In this document: positions 48,163 to 61,260 of the stretch, piece by piece | How positions within the stretch are numbered: the first letter of the stretch is position 1 | Layout: each line of letters begins with the position of its first letter | NCBI GenBank assembly: GCA_963969395.1 | Contig: OZ017801.1 | Location: 8,248,501-8,312,500, forward strand | Source: Pseudoscleropodium purum | Lineage: Eukaryota; Streptophyta; Bryopsida; Hypnales; Brachytheciaceae | Direction: 5' to 3' | DNA length: 64,000 nt | Notes under the pieces: generated by a model | Databases searched by the model: none | Seen by the model: only the letters and a program-made list of their open reading frames with translations | What the model was told of the DNA's origin: nothing | Position numbers and translations under genes: made by a program

Positions 48163-50879
48163 CTAGCTTCAATTGTTCATAATCAAGTTGCGGAGAGCCA
48201 TTTCGAATTTGATTTTGGACAAGTATATTTGGAAACTCTCGATTTATTTTGGGACAAAAGGAAGCATGTATGAAGAAAGAAAATACATTAAAGAGCTAAA
48301 AATGACTTTCACATCCCTATTTTATATAAGAAAAAATTGTCTAAAAAATGAAAAATAAATCTCTAAAATAAATCTCTACTGAAAGTTAATTTTCCTTTAA
48401 TAATGGTGCAATGGTCATCTAAATGTATTCTCAATAAATATTTGAGTTGAAAAACATGCCATTTCAGTTCATTTTTCAACCTCTTCTACAAATCATTTCA
48501 TAAGTTATTTGAGTTGGAAATTTTCAGCAATGGAAACCTGTAGTCATTGGTAAACTAAGCTCAAAATTATAGGTTGAAATTATAGTTTATCAGAAAGTAT
48601 ATAGGGGTCCAAAAAATCACTTTAATGCACATAGTATGTTATAAATATACTAGGTGATCTCCCCAACCTTAAATTATCCTAAATTATGAATCTTTTGAAC
48701 TGTGAGTCACTCAATTGCATTCTTAGTACCATTAGAAATTTCTTTGTAGAGAAAGGTGCACAAATTTTGATTTGTGGTGTTTGAATTTTTTTTTAAATTA
48801 AATGACTTATTTCTTATTTTGGCAATGGTACAAGGTACAGTAGTCTTTACCCTAAATTAGGTTGTTTGATTTGTTTTGTTTGTATGTTTGATATCTTGAG
48901 ATTTATCAAATTGTGAGGCTTTTGGCAACATTCTTGGTATTGTTGGAAAGCCCTTCACAAGGAAGGGTGCACAAATTTTGTTTTGTAGTGTTTGGACATA
49001 GGGTGTGAAAGTTATTGAACTTCAAATTTTTCATTAATAAAAAAATTGAATTAAATTATCTTTTATTTTAGAAAAAACATAACTTTTACATCACATGTCC
49101 AAATGCCACAAAATAAAGCCTTTGCACTCCTTCATGTATATAGATTTTTATTTGTACCAAAACACTACCTCTCAAACTATAGCAAAGCCCTTGCACTTTT
49201 TTGTGCATAAAAGATAGAATTTCAAAGTTTTTATTAAAAAATTAAAAAATTATTTTTCCTTTTATTTTGGTTGTAGAAATGGCACATGGCACAATAGTAG
49301 ACCTTAAATTAGGTTGGTTTTTTGGGTTTTTTTTATTTTTCTTATTTGTCATAGTGAGATTTTTGGGACAATGCATCTTCCAATGGCATTCTTGGTACTA
49401 CTAGAAAGCACTTTACGAGAAAGGATGCATGGACTTTATTTTGTCACATTTAGACTTATGGTATGAAAGTTATTGAATTTCAAAGTTTTTAGAAATTAGA
49501 AAATTAGAAAATCACTCTTTCTTTTATTTTGATTGCAAAAACAACATAGGACGCATATATAATATTAATTATGTAGTATCACAAACACTATTCAAAAATT
49601 TGTTACATTTCATATTAGAGATATATTATGGTCGTTGCAAGAAACACTTGTCCTTTTTTTTTGTCCCCTTAGCTTTGGACAGGTGTTTTTGGCTCGTCAC
49701 TTTTGTGTTGGATGTCTGTTTTCTTTAAAACTTGAAACAAAGGTATATGTAGTAGTTGTCAATATTCAATATTTTTTTCTAATTTAAAAAAATAGTTTAT
49801 GATTTTTAAACTACCTCCAATTGGATGTCTATTTTGGCCATTTTAAGGATTTCTAGTATTGTTTTTGACACAAAAATGCAAATTGGAAAGTTAAAATTCA
49901 AATTCAAATAATTATACTAAAGTTATATATACCTACAAACAAATTTTTAAAATATAGAAAAGTGTCCACCTTCCACATGTGCTCAAAGTGTATTACTTTG
50001 GTACACTTATAGATAATGCAATTTTTATTTCTCAAAGATGCAAATGGTTGAGAAGAAGCACCTTCTTGTTAGGAAAAATGTCTTTTTTAATTTGAATACT
50101 TTGAATTTTTTACTTATTTCTAGAAATCAGATTCCAAAGTACCTATTTTCTTGTATTTTTCATCACTCTTTTGTTGTGTATAACTTTTAGAGATAAATTT
50201 TTTCAGGCCTAAATTTTCTCACATATACTATTTTGAATGCTTTAAAAATTATCCATATTTTATTTTATTTAAAAGAGTTTATTTGGAAAGTTGCAGTATT
50301 TTAATATTAAAGCCGTTTTAAGCCAAAAATGGCACATGTTTCTTGCAACTATCCATCATCCAATTCTTTCATCCAATGTTTATGATAAAAACCTAGACCA
50401 TGATGAGTGACCATTATTCTTCGATTTGAGTGTGACAAGTCATTGCAATTTGAAGTTGCTAGAATATATGTATATGTATATTTAACATATGAAAAACATC
50501 ACCACCACTTTTACTTCATTTTAGAATTATGCATGTCTTTAACAAGTACATTTTGGGAAATATGGAGGAATTATGAAAAATTGACCAAGAATACTTTAGT
50601 AACATATGTTTCCTTCTGAATTTTTATTAATTAGTGTTACAAAATCAACTTTGAATCATCACATGGTGTCACAATCTACTATCCATAGCACATGTCCTAG
50701 GTACCTTTAGCACTCACTAAGTAGATGTGAAGAATTCCTATCATCTTCAAAAGGAGGCTTCATTTACATGCTTCATTTATATGCAACATGAGCCTACTAT
50801 AGGTACGAAGCATTAAAGAGGTCAATTCATTCAAAATATTTTGGGAGAATGTAAAGTAAAGAACACATTTGTATGGAGG
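48163..50879. other. non-genic AT-rich stretch including a diverged tandem repeat
   Basis: Between about 48665 and 49560 one block recurs three times. It can be followed by CATTCTTRGTAC at 48719, 48929 and 49388, then a GAAAGGTGCACAAATTTT-like word, then TTTAGAC/TTTGGAC. The rest shows no coding potential. Confidence 0.6.
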
Positions 50880-50882
50880 TTT

Positions 50883-51098
50883 CAATATAAGAAACCTAGA
50901 TTTTAGGTGACAGGCCCTATTTTTCTTGACAAATTTTAGTAGATGTTCAATGTAACAAATCCATGTTATAGTGTCAACATTAATGTTACATTGGATGTTT
51001 ATGTTGACAAAAAACATGGATTTGTTGCATTGGAAGTCTACTAAAATCCATCAAGAAAAATAAGGGCTCATAACCTAAAATGCAAATTTCTTATAGTG
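50883..51098. mobile_element. CACTA-type MITE, target duplication TTT
   Basis: Terminal inverted repeats of about 100 bases run from CAATATAAGAAACC and, inverted, CACTATAAGAAATT, through TTTTAGTAGA to the core. TTT flanks both ends (50880-50882 and 51099-51101). The element is nearly a perfect foldback and shares the core word GTTGACA...ACATGG with the copies at 10.3 and 28.1 kb. Confidence 0.85.
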
Positions 51099-52686
51099 TT
51101 TCTAATTCCATTTGTAAGCCATGAATAGGTTCGAAGTAATGCAATAGTATCTACATAAGTTAATTCAATTCTAAGTGTAAGAGTTTGAATAGTGTAAGAT
51201 CCTACAAAGTAATTTGGATGAATGTTCAATATTTATTTTGGACATTTAGATAAAGTTGAAAATTAGGTGCACGTAGATTTAGATGGCTACCTACATTCTA
51301 AAGAATTCAAAATTGATTCATTACCTCCAAAATGTAAATGGCTTGCCTTATTGATGGTAGAGGTTGTAAGGAACCAAATGTTGTAAGCTTATGTCCATTA
51401 CTTGTGGGTCTTGGTGTGATGGTGAAATCTACCATATTAAAAAACTATCTCATATATGGTCTACATGACAATCTTTTCAACCATTTGATTCTCCAAGAGA
51501 ATCATCAATGCATTAACCGCTAAAAGCTAGGGACCATCTATCTCCTAAATTGGAAGGATTCTTTCCAATAAAACATTACACCTAGGCCACTCATCCTTAA
51601 CTGTCATGCATGGTCATCTTTGAGTGTTTTATAATTGGAACAGAAACATTGGTTCTTTTGTACGTGACTCTAGCATTGGATCTTCTATGGGTGGCAATAT
51701 TAGTTCTTCAATTTGTTGTATAGATTGTTCTTCCATAGGCTCTTGTATTTTCTCCTATATGGATTGTAGTGACATAGAATTCATTAAGTCACATTGAATT
51801 TGACCTAGTCTTGGCCATATTAGGGGGACTAGATTTGACCTAGCTAGGCTCTTTGTTGAAGAAATAGGCTCCTTATAGAGCGATGTCAATGGTAATGTTT
51901 CTTGAGCACAACAAGGCTAATTCATGATTTCTACTCTAACTAATTCCTACAAAATCTACTCCACTAAAGTTGGTTTTAATCCTATACTCAAGAGATTTTG
52001 AAATGGCTTTTTTCCTTGATACAATGAGATCAGCAAAGAAATGACTAAGAAATGATTTACTAGGTGGTAGCACATCGTGCCAAGATCCTCACAATTTTCA
52101 CAATGTGACTTAGAATAGAACAAAAATGATACAATTTTCCATTTTTCTTTATATAACTATTGGTATTACTAGAGGTCAAGGGGCATGCATTACTAATCTA
52201 AAAAACCTAGGACTAAACAGAGACAAAATGAATTTGGTGAAGCAATGCTTTTTGATATGTAACATCTGAATATTAATAGTTTCCAATGGCCAAACTGACA
52301 GTGGGAGATACCTACTATGGTCCATGTGCCATCATCTACTTCTTGCAATAGTACAACCATTAGTGGTCTAGGCAAGAGTTGCATCTTGATTTTATACTTG
52401 GAAAATAGGTTCAAATAAGCATCTAGTTAGTTGTCTAGCTAGTATTCCGTAGAAAAGATACATGTGATTTTGACAAGTTGGTAGTCAATTACTGGTTGGT
52501 GGTTTGTGGATTAGCATTGAAGCCTTTTGTTTTATGCTACCTCTTGTAGTGGTAGGTGGGATTTAGGCTATTCAAGACTTTAGTATTGAAGACTATAATT
52601 CCAAATTATCTACTTGATTCTAATGTAATTTTATAAGATCACAATGATGAATGTTATCTTTAGCTAAAGACAATTGGAGAATTAAA
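51099..52686. other. non-genic stretch
   Basis: No recognisable gene is seen. Open frames of 60-73 codons (51338-51523 plus, 52193-52414 minus) match nothing I know. Confidence 0.4.
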
Positions 52687-53623
52687 CCCCAATAGGATTC
52701 TGACTATATTTCACCAAAAATGCTCCAAAACTGTCATTTCTAATACAAGTTTTAAAAAAACAAACATTTTGAAATATATACAACTATAGGTTCTTGTAGT
52801 GCACCAATTAGAAGAGATGTAGAAAAAATTCCAAAAAATTCCATTGTATACATAGCAAAATATTAGCATTTCAATTGATAAAAATCCTTTTTTGGATTAT
52901 GTAAAAAAAATTGGCAACTATACTTTATAAGATTACAATTGTCTGCAAAAATGTCAATAATGGTGGTGCTTCTTTGAATTCATTTTTTGATGCAAGTTGG
53001 CTACATGCCTGAAAAAATTCAAATCATTTGAAATTGTACAACATATAGGAAAAAATAGTAAATAGAAAGAAGTAGACAATGATTCAAAATACAAGATTGT
53101 TAAGAATTTAGTTATGAAATTGAAAAATGCCTATCCCAATCATTTTAATGTTGTAATAAAAAATCTACATCCAATGGTTTTATTTTCTTTCAAACATATT
53201 GAAAATTGAGTTGAATAAAGGACTTCAAAGTTTATCTTAGAGTAGATTTCATAACTACCCACAAAACTAAAACTCTTCATAATTTTCATCTCATTAATCA
53301 AAATGGAATGATTCAAAGCTTTCTATACATATATAAATCTAGAAAATCGTTTTCAAATTTTTATTTCTAAAAAAAGTGATTATTAAAGAAAATTTTGAGT
53401 CGCCCAATTTGTGCACAATTCATTGACATATTGTATAATAACTTTTTAATTGTTCAGTCAAGAGTTATGAAAATTTTCTTAACTCTTGACATCTGCCCAA
53501 GAAATAAATTTAAGAGCACATGTCACATGAAAATTTTAGATAAAATAAAAAAAAAATGTTGTTTGTAGTGAGTTGCCCAAAATTACTATATTGCCAAAAA
53601 AATGTTGTTTGGTCCTTTAGAGG
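52687..53623 (+). mobile_element. TIR element family A, copy 3
   Basis: It begins CCCCAATAGGATTCTGACTA and ends TTGGTCCTTTAGAGG. TTAAA lies before and CTAA after. The interior is collinear with the copies at 47.3 and 53.8 kb. It stands head to head with copy 4, 138 bases away. Confidence 0.75.
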
Positions 53624-53761
53624 CTAAGAAATGCTATTTTCTCAAAAATTGTAATTCCATTGGAAAAGGTATGATAAAAGATTCATATAAGTAATCACTT
53701 CGCTTATAAACAAATGTTGTGGAGTATGTGATCATTGCGCTAGTGACCTTCTATAGGTTGT

Positions 53762-54713
53762 TTAACCCCTAAATACCCAAACTGCATTTGTTGGCAACAT
53801 AGAAATTTTGGGTAGCTTACTACGAATGGAATTTTTTAATTTTTTGCTGAAATTTTAACACAACATGTGTCCAAGGAGTAGCTTTTCAGTCCCAATAATT
53901 TTCATAACTTTTGACTACATGGTTAAAAAATTATTGTATGATATGTACTTTTCATTGCTTGACAAGCAACCCAAGCAACAAAAAAAAACTTCTTTAAAAA
54001 TCATTTTTTTAAGAAATTAAAATTTGAAATTGGTTCTTTAGATTTATATATACTTGGAAAGCTTTGAATCATTCTATTTTGATCAATGAGTCAAAAGGTA
54101 TGAGGAGTTTTAGTTTGTGGGAGTTTGTAGATCATTATTAAATGTCTATTCTAGGACAAACTTTGAAGTCCTTTATTTAACTCAATTTTCAATATTTTTG
54201 GGAAAAAATAAAAATATTGGGTGCAGATTGTTTATTACAACATTACAACCATTGAAATTTTCATTTTTCAATTCCATAAATTAATTGTTAACAATTTAGT
54301 ATTTTGAATCATTATCTACTCCTTTCTACTTACTATTTTTTTCCTATATGTTTTATGATTCCAAATGATCTGAAGTTTTTCAAGCATATCTCCAACTTGA
54401 CTTGAAAATGAGTCCAAAGAGTTGCAACCATTTTGGACATTTTCATACAAATGTGACCTTGTGAAGTGCAGCTGCTTGGATTTTTTTAGAACCCAAAAAA
54501 GTCTTTTTGTCAATTCAAATGCTAATATCTTGTAATCTACATGGTGAAAATTTCTGAAATTTTTTCCACGTGTTTTTAAACAAGTCTACTACAAGAGTCT
54601 ATGGTTATTTGTGTCCAAAAATATTTTTTTTTCTAAAATTTGGTACATGTATTAGAAATGGCAGTTTGGAAGTGGTTTTGGTGAAAACATAGTCAAAATC
54701 ATTTAGGGGTTAA
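53762..54713 (-). mobile_element. TIR element family A, copy 4, best-preserved ends
   Basis: Both ends read TTAACCCCTAAAT in inverted orientation; 13 bases pair perfectly. The interior runs opposite to copies 1-3. The ends read TTAA|CCCCTAAAT and ATTTAGGGG|TTAA, so the target could be a TA or TTAA site. No open frame is longer than chance, so this is a non-autonomous element of unresolved superfamily. Confidence 0.75.
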
Positions 54714-54779
54714 TTACATTGTCATTGCTCCATCAAATGATGCCATCCAAAGTCTTTGCTACAACATGTGGGGAGCATT

Positions 54780-55706
54780 GTGGATTCCATAGGGAATTGT
54801 GTCAAGCATTTTTATATTAATTGTGTGCATTGCACTACAATTGCTACATTTTTGCTACAAACAGAATAAGTGCTTCACCTTTTGTATAGCCTTGGTTGTC
54901 CAAGCCATCTCCACATTGTCTAGGAGTTCTTGCAATTCAGTCAAGTAGGGTTGTGCTTTCTGAAGAAAAATCCCTAATGGCAACCAGACCATTAATTAAA
55001 TAGTTATTAGATTTAGCGGAATAAGCCTTTCTTTCTTTTATTCCATTGACATTGGGGAATGGGGATGTGTCCTTTACAAGTGCACATAAAAAGTTTAGAT
55101 ACCTTTGAGCACTATTCTTGCATGTAGGGAGTGAACTTAGAGATTGAAGTGATGCCAAATAACTTTGTTGTCCTCTGTGGAGATAACTTAGAGTCCAGAA
55201 GGGTCTAATGCAAAATGCACAAGGTACATTTTGAACTATTTGGTCTAATTGGTGTAAATATAATAGAATGGTAATAGAAGATATTATTTCATTGTTCCTA
55301 CTTGCTCCTTGTTTTGTTGATGGCAACTTAACAAATGGAGAACTGCCTTCAAAACTTTGTTCTTTAGCTAGTTGATTCAAATTAGCTTGCAAACTTTTGC
55401 TAGTTGATTGTGTAGGCATTGAAGTATCATATATAGTCTTTGCTCTTTTTTCAATGCTAGTGTCTTAAAATTAGAAGTATTAATCTTCTACACTTTTTAC
55501 AGTATTGATAGGTGTCTTGCTTATAGATTCCTCATGAGGAGGGCTCTTGAGTTCTTCTTTAATGACAAATGCTTCATCTCTAGAACAAGAATGATCTTTA
55601 AGCCTTGAGTGCCCCTACTATAGCACCACACTAGCCACACTTGGCGGACCACCTTCCACCAAACTAGGCACCATAGATTGAGTGTTGACATCTACAAGAC
55701 TTGACT
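54780..55706 (-). pseudogene. unidentified relic coding region
   Basis: One minus frame stays open almost continuously from 55706 (SLVDVNTQSMVPSLVEGG...) through HSRLKDHSCSRDEAFVIKEE and ISKTPINTVKSVED, across two clusters of stops, into a clean 160-codon stretch (55419-54937). That stretch includes NVPCAFCIRPFWTLSYLHRG, SAQRYLNFLCALVKD and NNYLINGLVAIRDFSSE. After a frameshift it goes on as LQELLDNVEMAWTTKAIQKV. The composition is protein-like: an acidic, low-complexity N-terminal part, then a likely helical domain. I do not recognise the family. It ends next to TIR element copy 4. Confidence 0.4.
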
Positions 55707-56900
55707 ACTAAAAATAAAAAAGGATGAGGGTTTGTAGCTGGGGTTTAAATTTGGAAAGCATTTATTGTTTACAAAAAAAATTATAATGATAAAAATAGCA
55801 AAAAAAAATGGGTGAGTGCACAAAATGGAGGGGGGCTGACACTTCAAGACAGTACTAGGACCACATATAGTGGCCTTTTATTTAGATTTTTTTGTAGCTC
55901 TAAAGGATCAACAAGTACCTCAATCTTTGTAAAGTTGTAGATTAGACAAATAAAAATTGAAGAAACACTCCTACTTTAAATTTGGAAGGTACACGATCCG
56001 AGCCAATCATTTTAATCGCAATTAAAATTCCCCTAAACTTTAGAAATGCAGTTTTATTATACATTCTCAAATTGCAATGACCCCTTATCTGGTTTCTATT
56101 GCAACGTTACTTATCTCCACCTTGCATTATCACTACTATACCTTTTGTTGTTTGTCCCCTATACAATTTGATAGTATAGAGTGGATCTGGCTCCATTTTA
56201 GGTGAATATCAGTCCTAAGCGCCTATATTTGGGGCACTAGAGTGCTCAGAGGTTAAGCCATTGATTGAAGGTGCCATCATTTACAAAATCATATAATTAT
56301 GAACAAATATATTTAATAGTGCCTAGTGTCTTGATTCATGAAGTTCAAACTAAAAAACCCATCAATTTAAACACTTGATACAATTAACCCATCAGTTTCT
56401 ATATCAATTACATGAGCACCAAGATTTGTACTTAGAATAACTTCATTTACAATCTTTGATCATTTTCAAACTAATTTGGACTTAAGGTCTACTGAAAAAG
56501 AAGGAGCTATTCCCAATAACTATCTAATAGAAATATTAGCTTTAATATCATCCAAAATTTCTATTACATTATACAAACTTATTTCCTCTATATTTTCTAC
56601 TTATTTATTATTATGTGTCTTTTTTTTAATGGAGAATTCTAATTTTTCTAATTGGGATTCTAGATTTCATTTTTTTATAATGGTTCCAATTTGGTTTGTC
56701 CATGTCCAATTGGTCACCTAGCTCAAACCAAATTGGATGAATAATGACTAGTTCCAATGGATTATCTACTAGTCCAGTCATCCAATTTGGAATAGAGCTT
56801 CTACTTAATTGGCTTGTGGACTCTATTTGGAATTTGTTTAGGACTACTATAGTGATATCCACCATTAGGTCAAACTAGACTAATTTTCCAAATGGCCTAT
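55707..56900. other. non-genic stretch
   Basis: No recognisable coding segment or repeat is seen. Confidence 0.4.
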
Positions 56901-58750
56901 TTGTAAATCAATTTGATTTGGTGACAAAACTATTTGGTCCTTTATTCTCTACCATTGGGTCATTGACTTGCCCTAAAATTTCATCACTTATAATGACATT
57001 AGCTTTCCCAATTTCATTTTTAAATCCATGTAGTTGATGAGTTTCTTTTTCGGTTATTTTTTTTCCTTTATAATTTCCAATCTATTTGGTGGATTTTCTT
57101 TTATATTCTAACTCTTGGTAATAACTTTCTAGACTCCTCTCTCCACCATTAGTGGAAGACTATTTTTTTAATCTTTATTTAGATATGATAAGAAGCATGA
57201 TCTTTATTATCATTTGGATCATCTTCTTCATGGCTTAATACTAATTTTGCACTCATGTCATGTTTACTAGTATAATCATTCCAAGCATCTTCTTGTCTAG
57301 GACCATTACATTCTTATGTAGCATGCCCTATTTGTTTACAATTTCTATAAAGAAGAGCATATGGCACACTTGCACGAGGATTAGGACAATTTAAAACAAG
57401 TCATCATTCTTCCCCTACTTCAGTTACCATCCTAATTTAGGATTTGTCTTCTATAGGTTGGAGTTCTTTAGTTGATATCACTAAATGGTAATTGTGACCA
57501 ACCTTGGTTATTCCTAGTTAGGATTTGAGTCACAAGGGCCACAAACCTATTAGGATTATTATTGTAACCTCCATTGTTAAAATTATTAGGATTAAAATTA
57601 GGATTAATATAATTAGTTCTTTTATATTTTGAATTTGAATTAAAATTTTGACTTTAGTTCAATTAGTTGTAATTTTAACTTTTAGACTAGTTGTTATTGT
57701 TTTCCAAATTTAGATTATTCCTATAGAGATTATTATTATTCTCAATTTGATAAACTTACACATTCCTATTTTGATTATTAGTTTGATTATTGAGAGTGTT
57801 AGAAACTCCACCCTCAAGTTCCAACTTACACAACTAGGTTCTATTATTATTAGTTTAATTCTATGGATATGTGGTTTGTAGTAAATGAGATGCCTTCCAA
57901 GCAATGGAGCTTTTTTACTAATTCTAATTTTATTCAAATAAAGAGTTATGAAACTTAAACAATCCCTGACTATCAAAATGGTTGGAGGTTTTTTGGATGA
58001 ATTCTAGACGCAATTTTCTTCTCCATATAAGCCTTGAGAGGTTGGGCCAAGCTAAATTGACTATCCTTCGAATTCCTTTTAACAAGTTAGAAGCTTTTAG
58101 ATCCAAATTTGAGAATGTTCAGAAGATGTGAGTGGTCCTATTCTCAAAGTATCCTCTAATGAATTTAAGGTTATGCAATTTTAATAATTCCAATATTCTT
58201 CTTTGCTAATAGTTCCTTATTCTATTGAAGTGGTTATAGATCAATTCTTATTGGTCATATATCTTATCTAAACTTCTAATAATTTTTCTTTAATTTTCCA
58301 ACTAATTTGTGTATAATTAATTCTACCTCTAAAGCCTATGTTTTTATTTTTGTTATTTTTCATTTTCATTTTCAAAATATTTTCAAAATATTTAATTATA
58401 TTTTTTATTTTTTTATCTACGTTGATACTTGGATAATTAGTTGGAATTTAATTGCTTATTAGCTTTACCCTCAATTTCTATCTTTAGTTGATCAATTGAT
58501 TTGGCTTTATCTTAATAACATATTAGCATAAAGGTGAAAGTATAAATCCCCTTTTACTTCTTAGTAAATTGATTCATGAAAGAATTTTGACTGTGGATTC
58601 TCAAGTAATTGTTATTTACTTTTGAAGTTTGAAATTCACTTCTACTTTGACCTTTCTTGACTTCTACTTTTGTTTTGAGAATGGATTCTATTTTAGATTT
58701 TGAGATTCCTAAAAAATATTCCTTTGGATGAATTTTTATATTTTCATCCA
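56900..58750 (-). pseudogene. LTR-retrotransposon gag-like relic with zinc-knuckle trace
   Basis: On the minus strand near 57395-57260 the frame reads RASVPYALLYRNCKQIGHAT, a stop, then ECNGPRQEDAW. This is a CX2CX4HX4C zinc knuckle with the first Cys changed to Tyr and one stop inside it. The rest is too AT-rich and broken to read. It lies downstream, in the same orientation, of the primer-binding-site-like sequence at 59721-59733, as a gag gene should. Confidence 0.4.
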
Positions 58751-59290
58751 ATTAAAGGCTAAGGTTCATTTTCTTGTAACTTCTTCAATTTTCATCGTTT
58801 TTTTTGTGTTTAAGATGTTTTTGGAACGCTAAAGAATTTTTCTACTTATTTTTTGACTCTAATTCTCCTGATTAAATACTCTAATGGTCTGATTTTAATT
58901 CCTACCCATGGCTCTAATTGCTAAGGAAATTGAGTGTCTAATGGAAAATAAAATGCAATGTATGGTGGGTTTTAAACACTAACCTCCATCTCATTAATCT
59001 CCTCCCTTTTGGTTTGCAATTCCACTACCATGGCTTGTACCTACGCCCCTTTCCTTACCCACTTATTTCCACGTATTTTCAGTTCTTGGTATTTGGCTTG
59101 ATATGGTCAAGTCTTTCTTTCCTAATTTCTGTTACTTTTTCCAAGTTGAGTTTTTATGTAATTTTTCTGATTTCTTTCTAATTTTTTCCTTTTCTTTTAA
59201 AGACCCTAAATTCTACATCAAATCATTGGAAATCTTAATTTTTTTAAAGTATTTGCTAACATATTCAAAGTCAAACTTGCTCCAACTAAG

Positions 59291-59310
59291 CCCCCCCCCC
59301 CCCCCCCCCC
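59291..59310. repeat. poly(C) tract
   Basis: Twenty C in a row (G on the other strand). Its length may not be reliable in an assembly. Confidence 0.95.
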
Positions 59311-59720
59311 TCTAACCTTTCTCTAATTTAGCTAATCCCTAGACTCCTCCAAGTCAATTGATTCTTTATTTAGTTTTTTTATAAATTGACTTAGGATTCA
59401 ATCGAAAACTATGGCAAAAAAGTCAAATCCTAGCCCTATCTTAACATTCTCATTCTTGTTGACAATTTTCACCCTTTCCTCTACTACTTAAGGTCTTCTT
59501 CAATCTTCTTCAATCCTTGGGGCCTTGTTGCATATGTTTGATTTAACACCAAGTTGATATTTCCTTCAATTCTTGATTCAAACTACAAAGCTTGGTACCC
59601 AGTTGAGTTGCTGGCTCATGAATGAACTGTGCCTGTGGACAAGCTATCTGCCTGGAGCTGCAACAGCTGGTCAACCCTCTTTGACCGAGGTATGGTCGGC
59701 TGGCCTCCTTCCCAAACCAG

Positions 59721-59733
59721 TACTCTGATACAA
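59721..59733 (-). other. tRNA-iMet-like primer-binding site, minus strand
   Basis: The minus strand reads TTGTATCAGAGTA against the plant initiator-Met primer site TGGTATCAGAGCC; GTATCAGAG is exact. It places a 5' LTR at higher coordinates and the internal region at lower ones. Confidence 0.5.
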
Positions 59734-61260
59734 TCAATTTCAAATCAGAACACTTGTGATAGTAATTCGATTTTTTGTGCTGTCCTCTCAATTAGGAAAC
59801 CTCCTGGTTGGAATCCTCCTTTTGATACACGTTCTAATTTTTATATTTTGACCTCATGGACTGACTTCTTAATTGAGAACCCTCTTGGTTGATCTCTCTT
59901 TCGATTGAGACTCTCACTGATTTAGAATTTTTAAAAAACAATCCTCCGTGCCTACATGATCCTTCTGGTTTGGATCTCTCGGTGGAGACTAGCTGAGTTG
60001 AATTATCTTCTTTGAGTTCTGACTCAAATGAAATAAAATTATTTTGGTTCTACTAGTCCTTTTGGTTTGACCTTCTCGGTGATGGCCTCACTGGGTTTCG
60101 GTCTGTCAACACCCCCCTGTTCTCATTTCAAAGTTTTGGATTATTCCCATAGTTGTAGCTCACTGGCCCAACTCACTCGGTTGGAGGCCTTGGGCTGGTT
60201 GGTTCTTTCTTTTGGATTTTTAATAAAAAGCAAACAAATTTTCTTGTTTGATTAAATCTCTCTGATTTGAGCCTGTCGGTGGGAAACCTCTATGGCTTAC
60301 TGGTTTTGAATTCAAATCAATTTGGTTATGTCTCGGCCCTCCTTGGATGGCTGCTTCATGAAATTCTCTAATTGAATGGAAGACCCCTCTGATTGGCTCT
60401 GGTTTGGTTTCTGAATAAAAACGAACTGACTGACTGACTGACTTCCCACTAATCTCTGGTTCGGCTGACAAGGATTCCACATTAGTGACTGATCTGTCCC
60501 TATCGGACTGTATTCTCGGTGGGTCGTCTCTTGGTTGGAAATAAATAAAATAAAAATAAATATTTTTTTATTTTTGTTTTGATCTGTGTCCCTACCGGCT
60601 GATGTTAGGGCCTTAGGGGCTGTCTCTGCATGCAGCCCCGACCCCGACCTCTGCACGGGCGTCCGCCGGTGGTTCGCATGGGGGGATTTACAGCCCCCAA
60701 CCCGATTTGGAGATCGGGTTCCCTCTTCGATTTCCGTTCTTTGAAAAGCGGAATTGCGTGCCCGTACTCTTGCCCATGAACCCGACCTTCCCCTGAAACC
60801 CAATTATCCGCCACTTGTCAGAGCTCGATTCATCGCCGGGTTTGCAGCAGGGAGCTGCAGTTAAAGTTCAACTGAAATGGCCAGGCCACCACTGCCACCT
60901 CCGGCTGCATGCGGAAGGGAGATGACGGGGGCCCGACCTGCCTGCGAATCGGGTTGTCTCGACCTTAAGGTCGAGGTCGGCCCCCCCCCATGCAAACAGC
61001 CTCTTACTGCAGGGCCTTGCTGGCTGCTCTCCCTTGATGGGGAACTCCCCTGGCTGGTCTGCCTACTGAGGCCTTCTTTGGCTGCCCCCTTTTCTGACAG
61101 GACCTGCCTCATTGGTCTCCTCATTGATTTAAAACAAACCACTGGTACACCCAATAATCAAAATGTGGCCGTTGCTTAGTCGACTCTTGGGTCTCCTTTA
61201 GAAGACCCTAACCAAACTAAATTGGATTTTGGGGGTGAGATTTTCTTCTTCTCAAATTCT
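59734..61260 (-). mobile_element. LTR-like stretch with GC-rich segment
   Basis: Upstream (in the minus direction) of the primer-binding-site-like sequence lies a stretch in which TTGGTTTG, CTCTCGGTG and CTCACTGG words recur every 100-150 bases (59800-60540). A GC-rich segment follows (60590-61130). A (GACT)n microsatellite lies at 60427-60442. Open frames of 70-163 codons on both strands (for example 60312-60803 minus) follow base composition and match no family I know. The LTR ends could not be set. Confidence 0.35.

Noticed and set aside
53762..54713. piggyBac-like element, from the TTAA flanks
   Set aside because: Another copy is flanked by CTAG instead, so a strict TTAA target is not supported.
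60312..61179. Arg/Pro-rich open frames of 70-163 codons on both strands
   Set aside because: They overlap each other on both strands in GC-rich sequence and have no recognisable domain.
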